Shown: positions 1-44,440 of the stretch, one piece after another
How the letters are laid out: the number at the start of each line of letters is the position of its first letter
Numbering within the stretch: position 1 is the first letter of the stretch
Assembly (NCBI RefSeq): GCF_963678975.1
Contig: NC_089279.1
Span: 26,894,004 to 26,958,003 of the forward strand
DNA length: 64,000 nt
Origin: Dysidea avara
Taxonomy: Eukaryota; Porifera; Demospongiae; Dictyoceratida; Dysideidae
Direction: 5' to 3'
Made by a program: the position numbers and the translations under genes
Notes under the pieces: model-generated
What the model was told of the DNA's origin: nothing
The model's input: only the letters and a program-made list of their open reading frames with translations
The model's database searches: none

Positions 1-224
1 ATTAGGGATTCTCTGAATGCTTCCTTTCAACTGGATTTGGATGATCAATGTGAATTGCTGAGTCAGTATATCTACTAAGCCATCAACTATGCTGTACTGT
101 CCCCATGCCCCTTTATCAGTACTGGAAGCTTTGCATTCCTCCCATACTCCAGCTGCTACCATGCCGTGTGTGATATACAGTTTTCTTGCTTGGTTGGTAA
201 CTCCATGAAGTATGCATTGAATGT

Positions 225-479
225 TTGCCAAAGCGGGCTAATTATAAAGCAGCACTGAATAGTAAAAAAATCAAGCCAATAGCCTTAGCCGTTATTGAGT
301 TACATTTGTCTGAAGAAATCAGTAGTCGGGCAGCCAGTGCTAGAAAAATCGATCACCCTAGCAACCAAGTGGTAGTTATTAATAGAACAAGCTACCTTAC
401 TGGTAAACAACATTTAGGCTCCCTCCTTGTTGTACCTTCATCTAAACATCATTATGGTCATACAATTACACATGACTAA
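225..479 (+). other. Fragment of an older dispersed repeat with a helix-turn-helix-like peptide
   Basis: An open stretch of 84 codons. Part of it reads IKPIALAVIELHLSEEISSR, a pattern like a helix-turn-helix of a transposase or Psq-type domain. Nearly the same peptide and DNA recur at about 13557-13624, continuing at 14041-14100 beyond a later insertion (NSEEIKPVALSIVKLCLAGG there). Two diverged copies in one window mean this is a dispersed repeat, not a host gene. The family was not identified. It lies inside or beyond the first intron of NUP93. Confidence 0.4.
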
Positions 480-502
480 TTTGGGCTGCCTGGACAACAG
501 AG

Positions 503-827
503 TAGGGCATGAACGAATGTTAGATTTTAACATTCGAACATGCTTTAATTTTTCTTAACAAATGTCCGAATGTTGTTATACCCACTCAATTAGTACAATA
601 ATAATTTTGCATTATGAACATGTACTAAAGATAGGTTTGCGTACATTTCTGAAACTTTTTACCTCAAACTAATGTTAAAAACAACCATATAAAAGTAAAA
701 ACCTACTCTTACAATGATAATAATTGAGCGTGGGAGAGATAACAAATGTTCGAATGTTGAAAATTTACATTTGAATGTTAAGCTTATTGAACATTCTAAC
801 GAATGTTTGACATTTGTTTATGCTCTA
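503..827. mobile_element. hAT-like non-autonomous element (MITE), family TAGGG
   Basis: A 325-bp element with imperfect terminal inverted repeats: TAGGGCATGAACGAATGT at the left and, reverse-complemented, TAGAGCATAAACAAATGT at the right (15 of 18 match). It is flanked by a perfect 8-bp target duplication, CAACAGAG, at 495-502 and 828-835. Eight-bp duplications and ends of this kind are typical of the hAT superfamily. The interior has repeated GAATGT/ACATTC motifs and no transposase. Its ends match those of the element at 10600-10931, so both belong to one family. Confidence 0.8.
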
Positions 828-1183
828 CAACAGAGGTGCCTGGATAATGGAGGTTCCACTGTACTACCATTCGCTTGCATTCTTGCAATTTATTTATTTA
901 TTTATTTACACAAGAATAACATAGTGCACATGTACACATAAATTTGTATCACAATTTAATCAGACAAAAAGAGCTTTCCCTCACACACCGCCAGAGAGAA
1001 GTCTGTCAGATCTCTCTGGGGCCGACCAGCAGTAGAGCGACTGCCACGAGGACACATAATGACTGAACGCAATCTCCCACGTGTGCACAGCCAATACAAC
1101 ACATATTTGTTTGAAAATCCATTGTGTGACGAAATAGAACCTTGCGTTAGATGTACAGAATGACAAAGTGATGTTTGACTTAC

Positions 1184-1362
1184 GCTTTTACGTCTGTGGA
1201 TTCATCTGTAACTCCTTTGGTTTTGTTGAGAAGGCGTTGTCCCGCCTCAGCAATTTGGTGCAAGTTTCTATTCACCCGCGGTAGTTCCTGGCCATGGTCG
1301 ATATCTGCTGTCAGTTTCTCAGCTTGTTGTAAGAGGTCTGAAAAACTGGGGATAGAGGCCAT
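1184..1362 (-). CDS. NUP93: NUP93, first coding exon (partial gene running off the left edge)
   Basis: Start of nucleoporin NUP93, a scaffold subunit of the inner ring of the nuclear pore complex. The ATG is at 1362-1360 and begins MASIPSFSDLL. The following residues LLQQAEKL, ELPRVNRNL and AGQRLLNKT match the conserved N-terminus of animal NUP93 (recalled pattern LLQQAEQL, ELPHVERNL, AGERL), ending STDVKA. A consensus donor GTAAGT lies at 1183-1178, leaving a split codon (phase 2). A possible second exon is 989-1040 (18 residues, phase fits, acceptor and donor present), but its similarity is weak and I do not rely on it. All other exons must lie left of the window. The open frame extends upstream of the ATG only because no stop intervenes. 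The gene shares its promoter with PSMB2. Confidence 0.85.
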
Positions 1363-1477
1363 TTCCAATAAACGCGCTTCAAATGTTGCACATGCGCGTG
1401 AGTGGACAAACCAGTGGATCTCGTGATCCGAGCTCAGCAACTGCAAACGAAAGAATAAGAATACAGCGTGTCTTGAA
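1363..1477. promoter_or_regulatory. Bidirectional promoter / 5' UTRs of NUP93 and PSMB2
   Basis: Only 115 bp separate the two divergent start codons, so both genes must share one promoter region. It contains TGCACATGCGCG at 1387-1398, close to the NRF1 site (TGCGCATGCGC), a factor common at divergent housekeeping promoters. It also holds a short palindrome, GGATC-TCGT-GATCC. There is no obvious TATA box. Factor binding is inferred only. Confidence 0.6.
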
Positions 1478-2101
1478 ATGGAGTGTTTGATAGGTATTAA
1501 GTGTAAAGATTTTGTGCTGCTTGCACACGACAACTCGGGCGGACGGAGCATCGTTGTCATGAAGGACGACCAGGACAAAATGTTCAAGTTAACCGACAAG
1601 TTGGGTATGGTGGTATCGGGAGAATCCGGAGACGCCGTATACTTTGGAGAGCTGATTCAAAAGAACATGCAACTATACAAAATGCGTCACGGCTACGTAT
1701 TGTCACCGCATTCAGCAGCAAACTTCACTAGACACCAGTTAGCAGAGTATCTTCGCAGCAGAACACCATATATGGTGAATATGATGATTGGTGGTTATGA
1801 TGAACAGACAGACACAACGTCCCTCTACTATATGGACTACTTAGCATCACTAGTTGAGGTCCCTTTTGCTGCTCATGGGTATGGAGCATACTTTGTACTA
1901 AGTGTACTGGATCGTTACTATCGTGAAGACATGAGTCAAGAAGAAGGCCAGGAACTACTTGCAAAATGTGTGATGGAGATCCAAAAGAGACTAGCCATTA
2001 ATTTACCGGCATTCACATATTACTGTATAGATGCCAATGGCATAACACCGAAGCAGAGAATCACTCGTGATCAAGTTGTAGCAGAAAACATGGAGACTTA
2101 A
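1478..2101 (+). CDS. PSMB2: Proteasome subunit beta type-2 (beta-4), intronless
   Basis: Complete 207-residue protein in a single exon; human PSMB2 is about 201. It is a non-catalytic beta subunit of the 20S proteasome core, which degrades ubiquitinated proteins in cytosol and nucleus. It starts directly with MECLIGIKCKDFVLLAHD, like the family (MEYLIGI), with no propeptide and no N-terminal catalytic threonine. Diagnostic stretches are MKDDQDKMFKL, ESGDAVYFGELIQKN, QLYKMRHGYVLSP, LRSRTPYMVN, YYMDYLASL, PFAAHGYGAYF and LDRYYREDMS. It is divergent to NUP93 (115 bp between ATGs) and 389 bp upstream of the TTC38 start codon in the same direction. No canonical AATAAA was seen just after the stop. 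The lack of introns, where neighbours have many, may be ancestral loss or retroposition; the shared promoter argues against a recent retrocopy. Confidence 0.97.
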   Translation: MECLIGIKCKDFVLLAHDNSGGRSIVVMKDDQDKMFKLTDKLGMVVSGESGDAVYFGELIQKNMQLYKMRHGYVLSPHSAANFTRHQLAEYLRSRTPYMVNMMIGGYDEQTDTTSLYYMDYLASLVEVPFAAHGYGAYFVLSVLDRYYREDMSQEEGQELLAKCVMEIQKRLAINLPAFTYYCIDANGITPKQRITRDQVVAENMET

Positions 2102-2275
2102 GCATTAGTTGTAGACACTGTGTCATGTATTTATACAGCCACTATTGAGTTTATGTGTATTATAGTAGACGAACTTCAAACTTGGGTTCATGTACTTTTG
2201 AGGTATCCCCAGACGCACATGTGAAAGATTGACGCGTAGAATCTTCGTATATCACATGTTGCGTAACAACGGATT

Positions 2276-2328
2276 GGATTACTTTCCGTAATCCTTTCTT
2301 CTTACAAGCCATTGTGTAACCAGGTTAC
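2276..2328. promoter_or_regulatory. Two palindromes upstream of TTC38
   Basis: GGATTAC-TTTCC-GTAATCC (2276-2294) and GTAACC-A-GGTTAC (2316-2328) lie 163-215 bp before the TTC38 ATG, in the 389-bp space between PSMB2 and TTC38. Both are perfect dyads of 6-7 bp per arm and could bind dimeric factors. Function is not shown. Confidence 0.35.
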
Positions 2329-2490
2329 GTAAGGAGCGAAGTACGGTCACACTGCAGTACACAACACGCGCAGACTTGCCGCGTGCAGTCATTACACACA
2401 CGTGAGGGAGTACATGCTATTTTGAAGTCTGCAGAGTTGAGGAGGGTGGTTTCAGCAACAGCTTTAAAGGAACCAGAGGAAAAGCTTGCA

Positions 2491-35620
<33,130 letters not shown>

Positions 35621-35797
35621 CAGTGTTTATAAAATTAGTATTTGAAATATATTAAAATTCCAAAAAACACACCAGAAATACAGGTTTATAGTTGTTATTT
35701 TATAATAATAATAATAGTAACTGTACAAATGTCATGAAAAAAGTGTTTTTACATACGTTTGTATTTTACACCATGTAAAAAAGTTATTAAAACAAAG

Positions 35798-35803
35798 TTT
35801 ATT
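35798..35803 (-). terminator. Poly(A) signal of NR-C
   Basis: AATAAA on the minus strand, 121 nt after the NR-C stop codon. Confidence 0.5.
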
Positions 35804-35923
35804 ATTAAATTATACACACAAATTTTACACACTTGCTTTACTGTCACAAACATGGGAGAACAAAGTACATACGTAACAATTCCAATTGATTTAACTAACA
35901 AGCACACAATAAAGGAAACAAAC

Positions 35924-38900
35924 TCAGTTAATGGATGCTTCAAGTGGCATTTCATAATCAATATCATTTATCATAGACATCAGTAAGAGGGCATCGATTC
36001 TTGCCTCTCCTTCATTGACGAATTGTTCAAGTCGTAGTTGCTCGGTTACCTCCAATGAGACCTCATAAATTGGTGTCAGCAGGCAGAGCAATTCCCCGTA
36101 ACGACCAGGGTCTGCGTTCTTCGTATACTCCATTAATTCTGTCAGTCTTTTCTTGCGGTGCTGTCTGATCATTTCACGATTTCTGATACCATTAGCCTCT
36201 ACAGGGAGACAAAACAAGTGACACATTAATTGAACAAAACAACAGAAAAAATTGTCTGATTTCAAATTTTTCTACTATCCATTTGGAGATGGAAAACAAT
36301 ATTTGGATAGCGAATCAGTGAACCCTCTATATAACAGACACTTAAAGACCAACTGATTTTGACAACATTTTAATGTTACAAAGAGGTTGTCCCTTTTCAA
36401 ATGTAAAAGTGTATCAGTAGAGGTTTGTCCTTTATAGAGAGGTTAAATGTATAGTGTCCTATAATACGGAGAACCCTGAAGAGAGGTTCTACTTTAAATG
36501 AAACTTTTATTGTTTACAAATTAAAATACACACTCATAGAATTAAATGGCTGCACGTTCAATGATGCCACCACAAAAAATGTAAGAGTAGAAAACTTTGT
36601 ACAAAATGACTTAAAACTTCTAGTAAAATTGCTGTCCCTCATCCAACACTTAGGCATTGTCAATTGTGCTCTCAGATAGCACTCCTGCAGCAATAATTAG
36701 CAAATTCCAATAGCATTAAAAGTAAGCTACAACCAGTTAAAGAAGCATGTAGAAAATGAACAACAACATCCTGCTGTTTGTATCTCATTATCTACTGGTC
36801 ACGTTGAGGCAGTATTTGGCAGCTACACACACAACACAGGAAATGAGCTGAGAAGCCAAGTTTTTAACTTAATCCTATTCATTTTCTGTCTGACTCTGGG
36901 GTCAATTGATTGGTGCAATTATCACCATGGTAATGTATTGTATTGGCCACACAAAGAACAGTCCTAGCCCTACAGACACTTCTAAACAGACCATGTAAAA
37001 ACTAGCCTGATTATAAGTGCATAGACTGGCTCACACCCAGACTGAATTGACTTATGGGATGAACAATAGTGTCCATCTATATAGCTTTCAGACTTAGGAA
37101 CAAAGTCTCATTCAAAAATGACACCACAAAGCCTCACAAACTCAAGAGTCTATACAAGAACACCTGTATAACTCAAGTAACTTGTTGTAGTCCCTAAACA
37201 TGGAGTTTATCACCTTGGTTCAACAAATCAATGCAGCAACTATTCAAACTTGACCACCACTCAATGCCTGAAAATGATGTTTATGCTCTTATTTTCAAAC
37301 TTGATTGTGGCACTACTCAAGTGCAGCTACTATTGAAGATGCGGTGTTTAACCAAGCAAATACAGTAATAGGGCACTGGAAACTAGACACCGTCTTTGCA
37401 TAATAATCACTGATAATCAATTTTCAGACCATTTTTTGCTTTTATATAAATGAAAACACATGCAGCTATCAAACAACAATTAATTCCTAAAGTTTTAACT
37501 ATTAGGAAACTATTAATATATGGTGGGCATTATTTAAAATGCACAAAATTAATATTGTTACCACTGACTACACCATTACTCACCAGGGTTGAAGAGGACA
37601 ATTTCTTTCAGTAGCACGTATTCCGTCTCATCAATTTTCAGCTGTTTCAATGGTATCAGGAGTTTGGAAAGAGCTAGAGAAGCAACAGTGGCTACCCCAG
37701 AGTTCTCATGTGCTTGTGTGATCACTTTACCAGTGTTTCCCAGAATAAGTACACCTGTAAAAGAATACCAAATATGGTAAAAGAATATCATATAACTAAT
37801 TAAAGTTTTATTTTCAGTGGTATTATTGTATTTGTTTCCATTGTGTTCTTAACAAGTAAAGGCAGATACATGCTTGATATGTAGCCACTGTATGGAGACT
37901 TTAGTATGGCTTTAGTAAGGCTGCAATTATAAATCTCAACAAACAGAAGACTGTTGGCAGAAGCTTTTCTGTATAACAAAAGAGCACAGGGTTTCCATGA
38001 AAAACCTTAAAAATATAACTTCATATAAATAAAACCCATTCAAAATTATGATCACAAATAATTTACTTGGCTACTACTTGTCTGTAGCCACTTTCAGTTA
38101 GTTTAAAGAATCTGCTACACCAGTACAACTTCTGGGTGGTTGAACATTACTAGTGTGTTGCTTAGTGGATGCCTGAATGGATGGAAATTTTAAAATGACC
38201 TAATAACTTTGGCCATCACATCATACTATACGTCTCAAACCTTAAATGTCATGTTGATTTCTCCAGGTACCAAATTTGTACTTATTGTCTGTTGGCATTG
38301 GCAACTGATATGACCTAATATATATATCTACTTTCTGAAATGTTAGGGGAATCAAGAAATTAAAAAGTTTACATCACACTAAGTGGGCGTTTATGTCATA
38401 ACAAGTCATACCCACCTTATAACCTAATTCAATGCAATCACAACTCAGGCATTTTCACTACTAATACAAACTAACTACGCCATCAACACCCACACACTAC
38501 ACTACTCGGAATTTGTTAACACAGTATGAAAATTTGTAAACAGTTCCAACGTATATGACACCAGGCTACCACCACACAAAGCTGTAGTAGCCTGCACATG
38601 GTTGACTAACATAAGTTAAAGGACAAAGAATTCATCATCTAATCATTTGGTCAGTCATCCAATAATACTACTATGGTGACTGTGACCATGCACCCCAAGA
38701 GAATTAAGGGATGAGTTATACCGAATACACCCGGTATTTTTAAAAAAATTAGTCAGCCATAAGAGACTTTCTGTGTACACTATGGCTTCTCTTTTATCAA
38801 TCGTAAATGTGTTTAATCAAAACGTATTGTAATTGGGAAAGAATTGGTTAAGAAATGATAAAGGGCCTCTGGAAGTGATAAAGCTAGAGCTTAAAGCCAG

Positions 38901-41900
38901 AACAATGTACATCATCACTAGTTAGACAGAGTGTCTCTGGTGGTATGAAATCATCAAATTCTGTTCAAGGTGATGATGAAATAAATGACCAGTCAAAGAG
39001 GATTGATTAAAAATTTTTAGCCATGACATCACCATTAACACACACATTTATGTTAATGTCCACAGGGGCCTTAGGGTTTTTAGCACATTCTTACCATCTG
39101 AAGAAGTAGTATTACCCTGAACACTTTATTGTGAGATGTACACTCTACACTGGAATTACACACACACAGACACACACACACAAAGCTTTCAGCTCTGTGC
39201 TAGCAATCATGCCTACCAGTAAACTGGCACTGAAATACCTGTGTGCTACTTCGGTGCTATGAGTCAGCACAGGCAAATAATGTAGGGGGAGGACAATTGA
39301 CCTCACAAGAGGTTGTACTATGTATGATGTCTGACAAGTGAAGGTATGGGCACTAAAGTCCGAACCTTTACCCATCATGTGAGACATACACAGTTGGCAT
39401 TTACTTCTCAAGTTAATAGATTGGGTGGGCTGCTTCCCCAGTTGACACCAGGCCACCCAGCTGGTCCACACACACACGCACAACGCACACTACATACACA
39501 TCACCTACCTGTGTATCCAACTGATATTCTTGCTAACCCAAACATGACCAGTTCTGACACAGTCCTTCTCAACAATGCCTTCTGATCAAGAGGAGACAGG
39601 TCATCAAATCCTGCAACTTCAGTTTTTGCCCACTTAAACATCTGTCTTATTCTTTGCCGCAACGAGTCCAAAACTTCATCCACCTCTGCTTCAGGCATAG
39701 ACTGAACACCGGCTAGGGAGCTCCTGGTTGGTGACACAAGTGCAGTTAAGTTGGATAAATGTCCGCCAGTAGTGTTTGTTGTGTTAAGAGTTAGTGGCTG
39801 CATGGATGATCTTCCGACAGTTGGTTCCAACGACGAAACAGCAATCTCATTCATGATGGATGATGTCATTGGTCTAGATGGTGGTAAGCCACCAAGAGAT
39901 GAAGAAAGGTTTGAGTGGTACTGCCCTCCAATGGAATTGTTGTAGAGTGAAGTGAACGGCATTTGTTGATCGTGATAGTTCATCAAGTTGGCACTTCTCA
40001 TAGGATTCCCATTACTGTGGATGGCATTAGATATAATAGGGTGGGACATGGGGGGATTAACTGAAGTGGTACTCTGGTACCTCCGTCGTTGAAATAAGCT
40101 ATCATGTCCAAACATAGAATGGGGAACTCCCATTGGCCCAGGGGATTGAGCAGGAGATAAATTTGGTGTCGGACAAGGCGTTGTTCCCATGATTGGAGTG
40201 GGGGCAGGTGTCCCCTGTATTGGCGTAGCACAAGGAGACCCTAAAGGTGTCCCATATGGAGTATTGTTAACAGAAGGGATCGGAGTCTCGTAAGGGGACA
40301 TCATCCCAGATGACTGCGGTAGATGGTGGGAATTCATTACTGCCTGCATGGGTATTCCCCTGCCATATTGATGACGGGGACCAAAGTTAGTTGAGATCGG
40401 TATTGGTGAAGGACCCTTGTTGTAACCACGATTTGGACCGCCACCATGAAGTGGATTTAGTGACTTGTTATTAGCAGGAATGTGTCCAATCAGAGCACTG
40501 GAAAGCTCACGAAGACTGTTCGAAGTAGGAGCCTGGATGAAACCATCATCACTCATATGAGGTGAATTATATTTCTGTGGACTAAAGGGACTAAAAGATG
40601 GACTAAATTCTGATACCAGTGGCTTCGAAGTCAGATTATCTGAAGATGAAGATGGTTCACCAGTCGATCTTTGTGCTTCAATATACAAGCGTCTGTCATC
40701 GACTTTTTCAAGCTGCTTCATACTGGAATCAATAACTGAGTTCATGAAGGTGTTGGGTGATTGAACGTTCAAAGTAAACATCGGTGAAAAACTTTCAAGA
40801 TCACTCTCCGTTTCTAACTTGATCACTTTATTGAGCGGACTCTCAACCACAACATCAAGTACTGCTTTAGCCTCCAGCGGTCGAGTTTCATCGTCATTGT
40901 AACTATCATCTTGGCTGGATGATAACACTTCATCTAATCTGTCATTTCTCAATATTGACTTCCTAGTTCTCTTTCTGCCTGTAGTGAGATCGTACACCTC
41001 TTCTGGAGAGCTCTGAACAAAGTTCACTGTATGAGCGAGTTCTGTAGTTCCAACTGGAACTAAGTAGTGCTGAGGCTCTTGAAGATGACGATGAGAAGAT
41101 ACTTTGTTAACACCACGTCCCTTCACAGCTAACAAAGCCACAAAAACAAAATTCATTAAATTATACATTAAGTCCATTAAAGTATATTTACTACTTTTCT
41201 ATTTAATGCCATCTTAGATGAAACTAACACATTTACTAGCGGGCACTCTGGAATGTACCAGTATGCACACAGTGATATAAAGTGCTTTTGTCTAGTGACT
41301 TAAATGTGTTAGTGCATAGAACATGCTGGAACTAAAAAAACCTTTGGGTGTAACTTTACTTACCATCAACCTTCATCCCAGCATTGATGCATTTTTGAAA
41401 TCGACATGCCTGGCATCGTATCTTTGCCAGCTCACTAGAACTGCTGACATAAGCACAACAATCACCAGACGCTCGGCACTGATAATGTTTCTTCATCTGT
41501 ACAGTCCGTCGGAAGAAACACTTGCACGCCTCGCAACACACAACACCATAGTGACCACGAAATACTTGCCCGGGAGGAGCTCCCTCTCCGCAAACTACAC
41601 AAACTCTTCCTTTCAGTGGTGTCCTCTTACCATTTAGTGGCCTTGAAATCTAGTACAACATTGAAATCTAATCACAGCACAAATTACACTCCACAAAATG
41701 CCTTGTACTGTGTGCAGTTACACAATGCCTATGCCACACCCTCAAAATGATGTTCCTTAATTAGAATAAATCTTATATAAAAAGTACACCTCATTAGTTT
41801 TCACATAACGAGAGCTTCTTTAAATTACACGGCGCTAATTAACAAATTTATTTTATAATATAAGAATCAATGTAATAGCCTTTAGAACCACAAGGGTAAA

Positions 41901-41978
41901 GACGGGTAGGGTTAAAACGCTGCGAACACGGGTTTAACTTACGTCATCGTTTTCTTCACTTTTGGTCAGTACTGACAT
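35924..41978 (-). CDS. HNF4-like nuclear receptor (NR-C), 5 exons
   Basis: Exons in reading order: 41978-41943, 41649-41364, 41128-39509, 37754-37584, 36198-35924; all GT-AG, phases fit, 795 aa. Ligand-type transcription factor of the NR2 kind, nuclear. Exon 1 encodes MSVLTKSEENDD. The C4 DNA-binding domain is residues 29-102 (CVVCGEG, CCEACKCFFRR, CRFQKC, AGMKVDAV). A hinge of about 490 residues follows, rich in Ser, Pro, Asn and TP motifs. The ligand-binding domain (about 597-795) resembles HNF4: MFKWAKTEVAGFDDLSPLDQ, SELVMFGLARIS, VLILGN, LKIDETEYVLLKEIVLFNPE, GRYGELLCLL, EARIDALLL. The helix-5 arginine (GLAR) that holds fatty-acid carboxylate in HNF4/RXR is kept. Odd points: five extra residues in each zinc finger, and the AF-2 glutamate replaced (LLLMSMI). 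Converges with TTC38, divergent from NR-A. Confidence 0.9.
36199..39508. other. Introns 3 and 4 of NR-C
   Basis: Apart from exon 4 (37584-37754), this is AT-rich DNA with a CA tract at 39158-39181 and a weak dispersed-repeat motif (AACCTCTCTATAACAG type) around 36310-36490 that recurs near 60585. No other gene seen. Confidence 0.5.
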
Positions 41979-42060
41979 TACAGTGCGCACGAGTTGTGGC
42001 AATCCTTTTGATAGTTAGAAGAGCGCTAGATCAGGCGGCCTTTCCACTTCCTTATTAGAG

Positions 42061-42086
42061 ACTCCGTTTACGCTAATAAACGGAGT
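42061..42086. promoter_or_regulatory. Perfect palindrome upstream of NR-C
   Basis: ACTCCGTTTA-CGCTAA-TAAACGGAGT, 83 bp upstream of the NR-C start codon, in the likely promoter or 5' UTR. A 10-bp perfect dyad; could be a binding site or RNA hairpin. Confidence 0.4.
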
Positions 42087-43794
42087 TGAATAAGCCACAG
42101 CGCTTTGCGACTTGCGGAAGATTCGAGTATACTTTAGAAATTCTGTGTAGGATTTATTGCTTAAAATTAACAGGGCATTATGCATGTGGCATTAAAGAAT
42201 GTTACGGATGGCTGTGCAGCGGTGGCTGTGCAGCGGAAAATAATTAGGCTACCAAAATATTACTGTAGGCGCTTAATATTTGAGTGTCTTGTAGTGACCA
42301 CCAGTTTCGTGATTCGAGAGTACAACCCGTGGATGGAAATATAAATGAGCAAACGATCGGTTATTGGTTCTGTAACGTGAATTCCCTGTTTTCTGATAGA
42401 AACAAGACTGTGATAAGATCATAGTAAGTAGTATTTCTGCACGCCCACTCCACAATGTGCGTTGCTGACAATGGAACCCGTGTGATTTTAGTTGATTGAA
42501 ATGTCTAGTGTGTATGAATGTAAAATTATTGGTGCTTGCTAACCTGCGATGTGAAGATGCATTTAAAGCACAAGATTGAGCTGGTTCACTGTGCTACGGA
42601 AAAGTTCAAGGGTCAGGGTTCACTTTGTAAGGCCTTCATTTATACTTGTTGCACAGGGTACACAATTGGCTAGGTCCTCCAAAGTTGGCTTCCTATGGTG
42701 GTGTCACCTAAAATGGGCACTGTTACAAATGAAAATTTTTGAAAGTGCCCAACCTTGGATAATGCATGTATGCTCTCATAATTTCAATAACATGTATATC
42801 TTGATAGTACATTGTTGCAAGAAAATCTTTTTGTACTGATTTTTAAGTGTATTACTTCTTGCAGTAACATAGGTAAGTGTGCATTAGGTGCAGCATATTT
42901 GCTCACTACAAAGCAGACGAAGTTCACTGAGATACAAACAAACCCCAAGGTTACTCTCAAAAGGTGCACAAACTTACTTGAAGCAATTTGAAGGTGCTAG
43001 GTACTATATGGCTTTCCAATTACTGTTCCATTTTTCTGCAAAAATATATGGGGAGCCCCGGAGATAAATTGTGCCATTTTTTTGGGACCATGTTAACCAA
43101 TTCCATACTATATATTTAAATCAGTACTCTTATGTATCTTTTGAACTTCTGAAACATAAAAAATGGCTATTAAATCTTAATAATTGTATGAGTGGACTTG
43201 GAATGATGTCTCAAGTCCACTCGCTCGTCCTGAGGATAGAATCACCATTAACATCAATATCATTAAAGAGAGATTTCACTGAACATTTCGAATTATCATG
43301 GTATCATCAACTGTGAACAGTACGTCAAATGTCTTATTGTTTGAACACTAATAAAATAGAAGTCAGAGCACAGCTGTGTATATGGGTATGTTGCAGAGTT
43401 GATGCTGGTGTTAATAATAAATTGTAATTGACCTATGCATACGTATTTCATTTAAATTATTATTGCTGGGATAGCCATACTCATCACCCACACAAACTAG
43501 CTTTTTATAGCCAGCTTTGCAGTGTGTGGTGGGTGTTTGTCCTGTGATGTCATGCAACCAATAAATTATCAAAATAGAACTTTGTCAGTGACAAAATATT
43601 TTAAGTGCTACATGTGTGCACCTGTATGCTTCTATATAGTGTGTGCAAGTCTCTGACTGAGGTCCCTGTTTATAGCCTATCTACCTCCTGGGTGTCCGCC
43701 ATAACAGGCTAGGGTGGGACTTTTGAGTGATTACACCTTACCTGTGAGACAACATTGCATGAGTGTGCGTGTGTGCGTGTGTGTGTGTGTGTGT

Positions 43795-43825
<31 letters not shown>

Positions 43826-44302
43826 ATCAAATAATGAATGCATGCAACTTCTATATCCTGTGCATCTTTACATTTTCATGAGATATGCAGATAAAGCTCT
43901 TCCTGATGATGCAAACTAGGATTTTTAAATATTTATGATGTATAGTTAAAACATTATGTGGGTTTCCCCTAAATAGTTTTTCCAAATTTTGAATGTAATT
44001 GAATGCACTGTAATTGCTTACAATCGCTGGAGGAGAAACTCTGATATGGTTTTAATAATTATAAGGTTCAATATTGGTAGTTTTTAGCACTGTTTTACTT
44101 GAGGTCTTAAACTACATATTCACTGCTCATAGGAATATTTTCTTTTTATATTAGTTACATTTTGTGTGTCACAAATCTGACATTTCATATGTTGGGTAGG
44201 TTGCCCAGCAATTAGTATATTCGTTTATATAAGTATTTACACTGCTGTAGCTATGGCAACATAACTAAATCCAGACATGCATTAACTTATTGGTGTTTGT
44301 AG
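42087..44302. other. Intergenic region between divergent NR-C and NR-A
   Basis: Contains a 14-bp direct duplication (GTGGCTGTGCAGCG, near 42210-42237) and a GT/GC microsatellite at 43762-43825. The open frame 43071-43316 has no recognisable similarity. Presumably holds regulatory DNA for both receptors, but nothing specific can be named. Confidence 0.4.
43762..43825. repeat. (GT)n microsatellite
   Basis: GT run of about 64 bp with GC and AT interruptions, between NR-C and NR-A. Confidence 0.97.
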
Positions 44303-44440
44303 ATGAACATGGAAGGGAAAGATTCTATGGAAGGGAAGGCTTCAGTTATAAAAGAGACGGAAGGTGTAAAAGCGGATGTCGAGGAAGCGGAGAAAACAGA
44401 AGTATCCGATGAAACACAGGAGGAGGACGGAGTAAGATAA
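44303..44440 (+). CDS. Possible small acidic exon or micro-ORF upstream of NR-A
   Basis: ATG at 44303 opens 45 codons, very rich in Glu, Lys and Asp (MNMEGKDSMEGKAS, KADVEEAEKTEVS, DETQEEDGVR), ending TAA. It is directly preceded by an acceptor-like TTTGTAG, and a donor-like GTAAGA follows at 44432. As an exon (44303-44431, 43 codons, phase 0) it cannot join the NR-A ATG exon in frame through the AG just upstream of it. Either a separate small gene or an upstream exon of an unseen transcript. Composition is clearly unlike the AT-rich surroundings. Confidence 0.35.
   Translation: MNMEGKDSMEGKASVIKETEGVKADVEEAEKTEVSDETQEEDGVR

Noticed and set aside
981..1166. Minus-strand open frame as NUP93 exon 2
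   Set aside because: Its frame does not match NUP93. A shorter 989-1040 stretch fits the phase but has too little similarity to call.
2383..2490. N-terminal extension of TTC38
   Set aside because: The frame begins with GTG, and the residues before 2491 do not resemble the family; the first ATG is at 2491.
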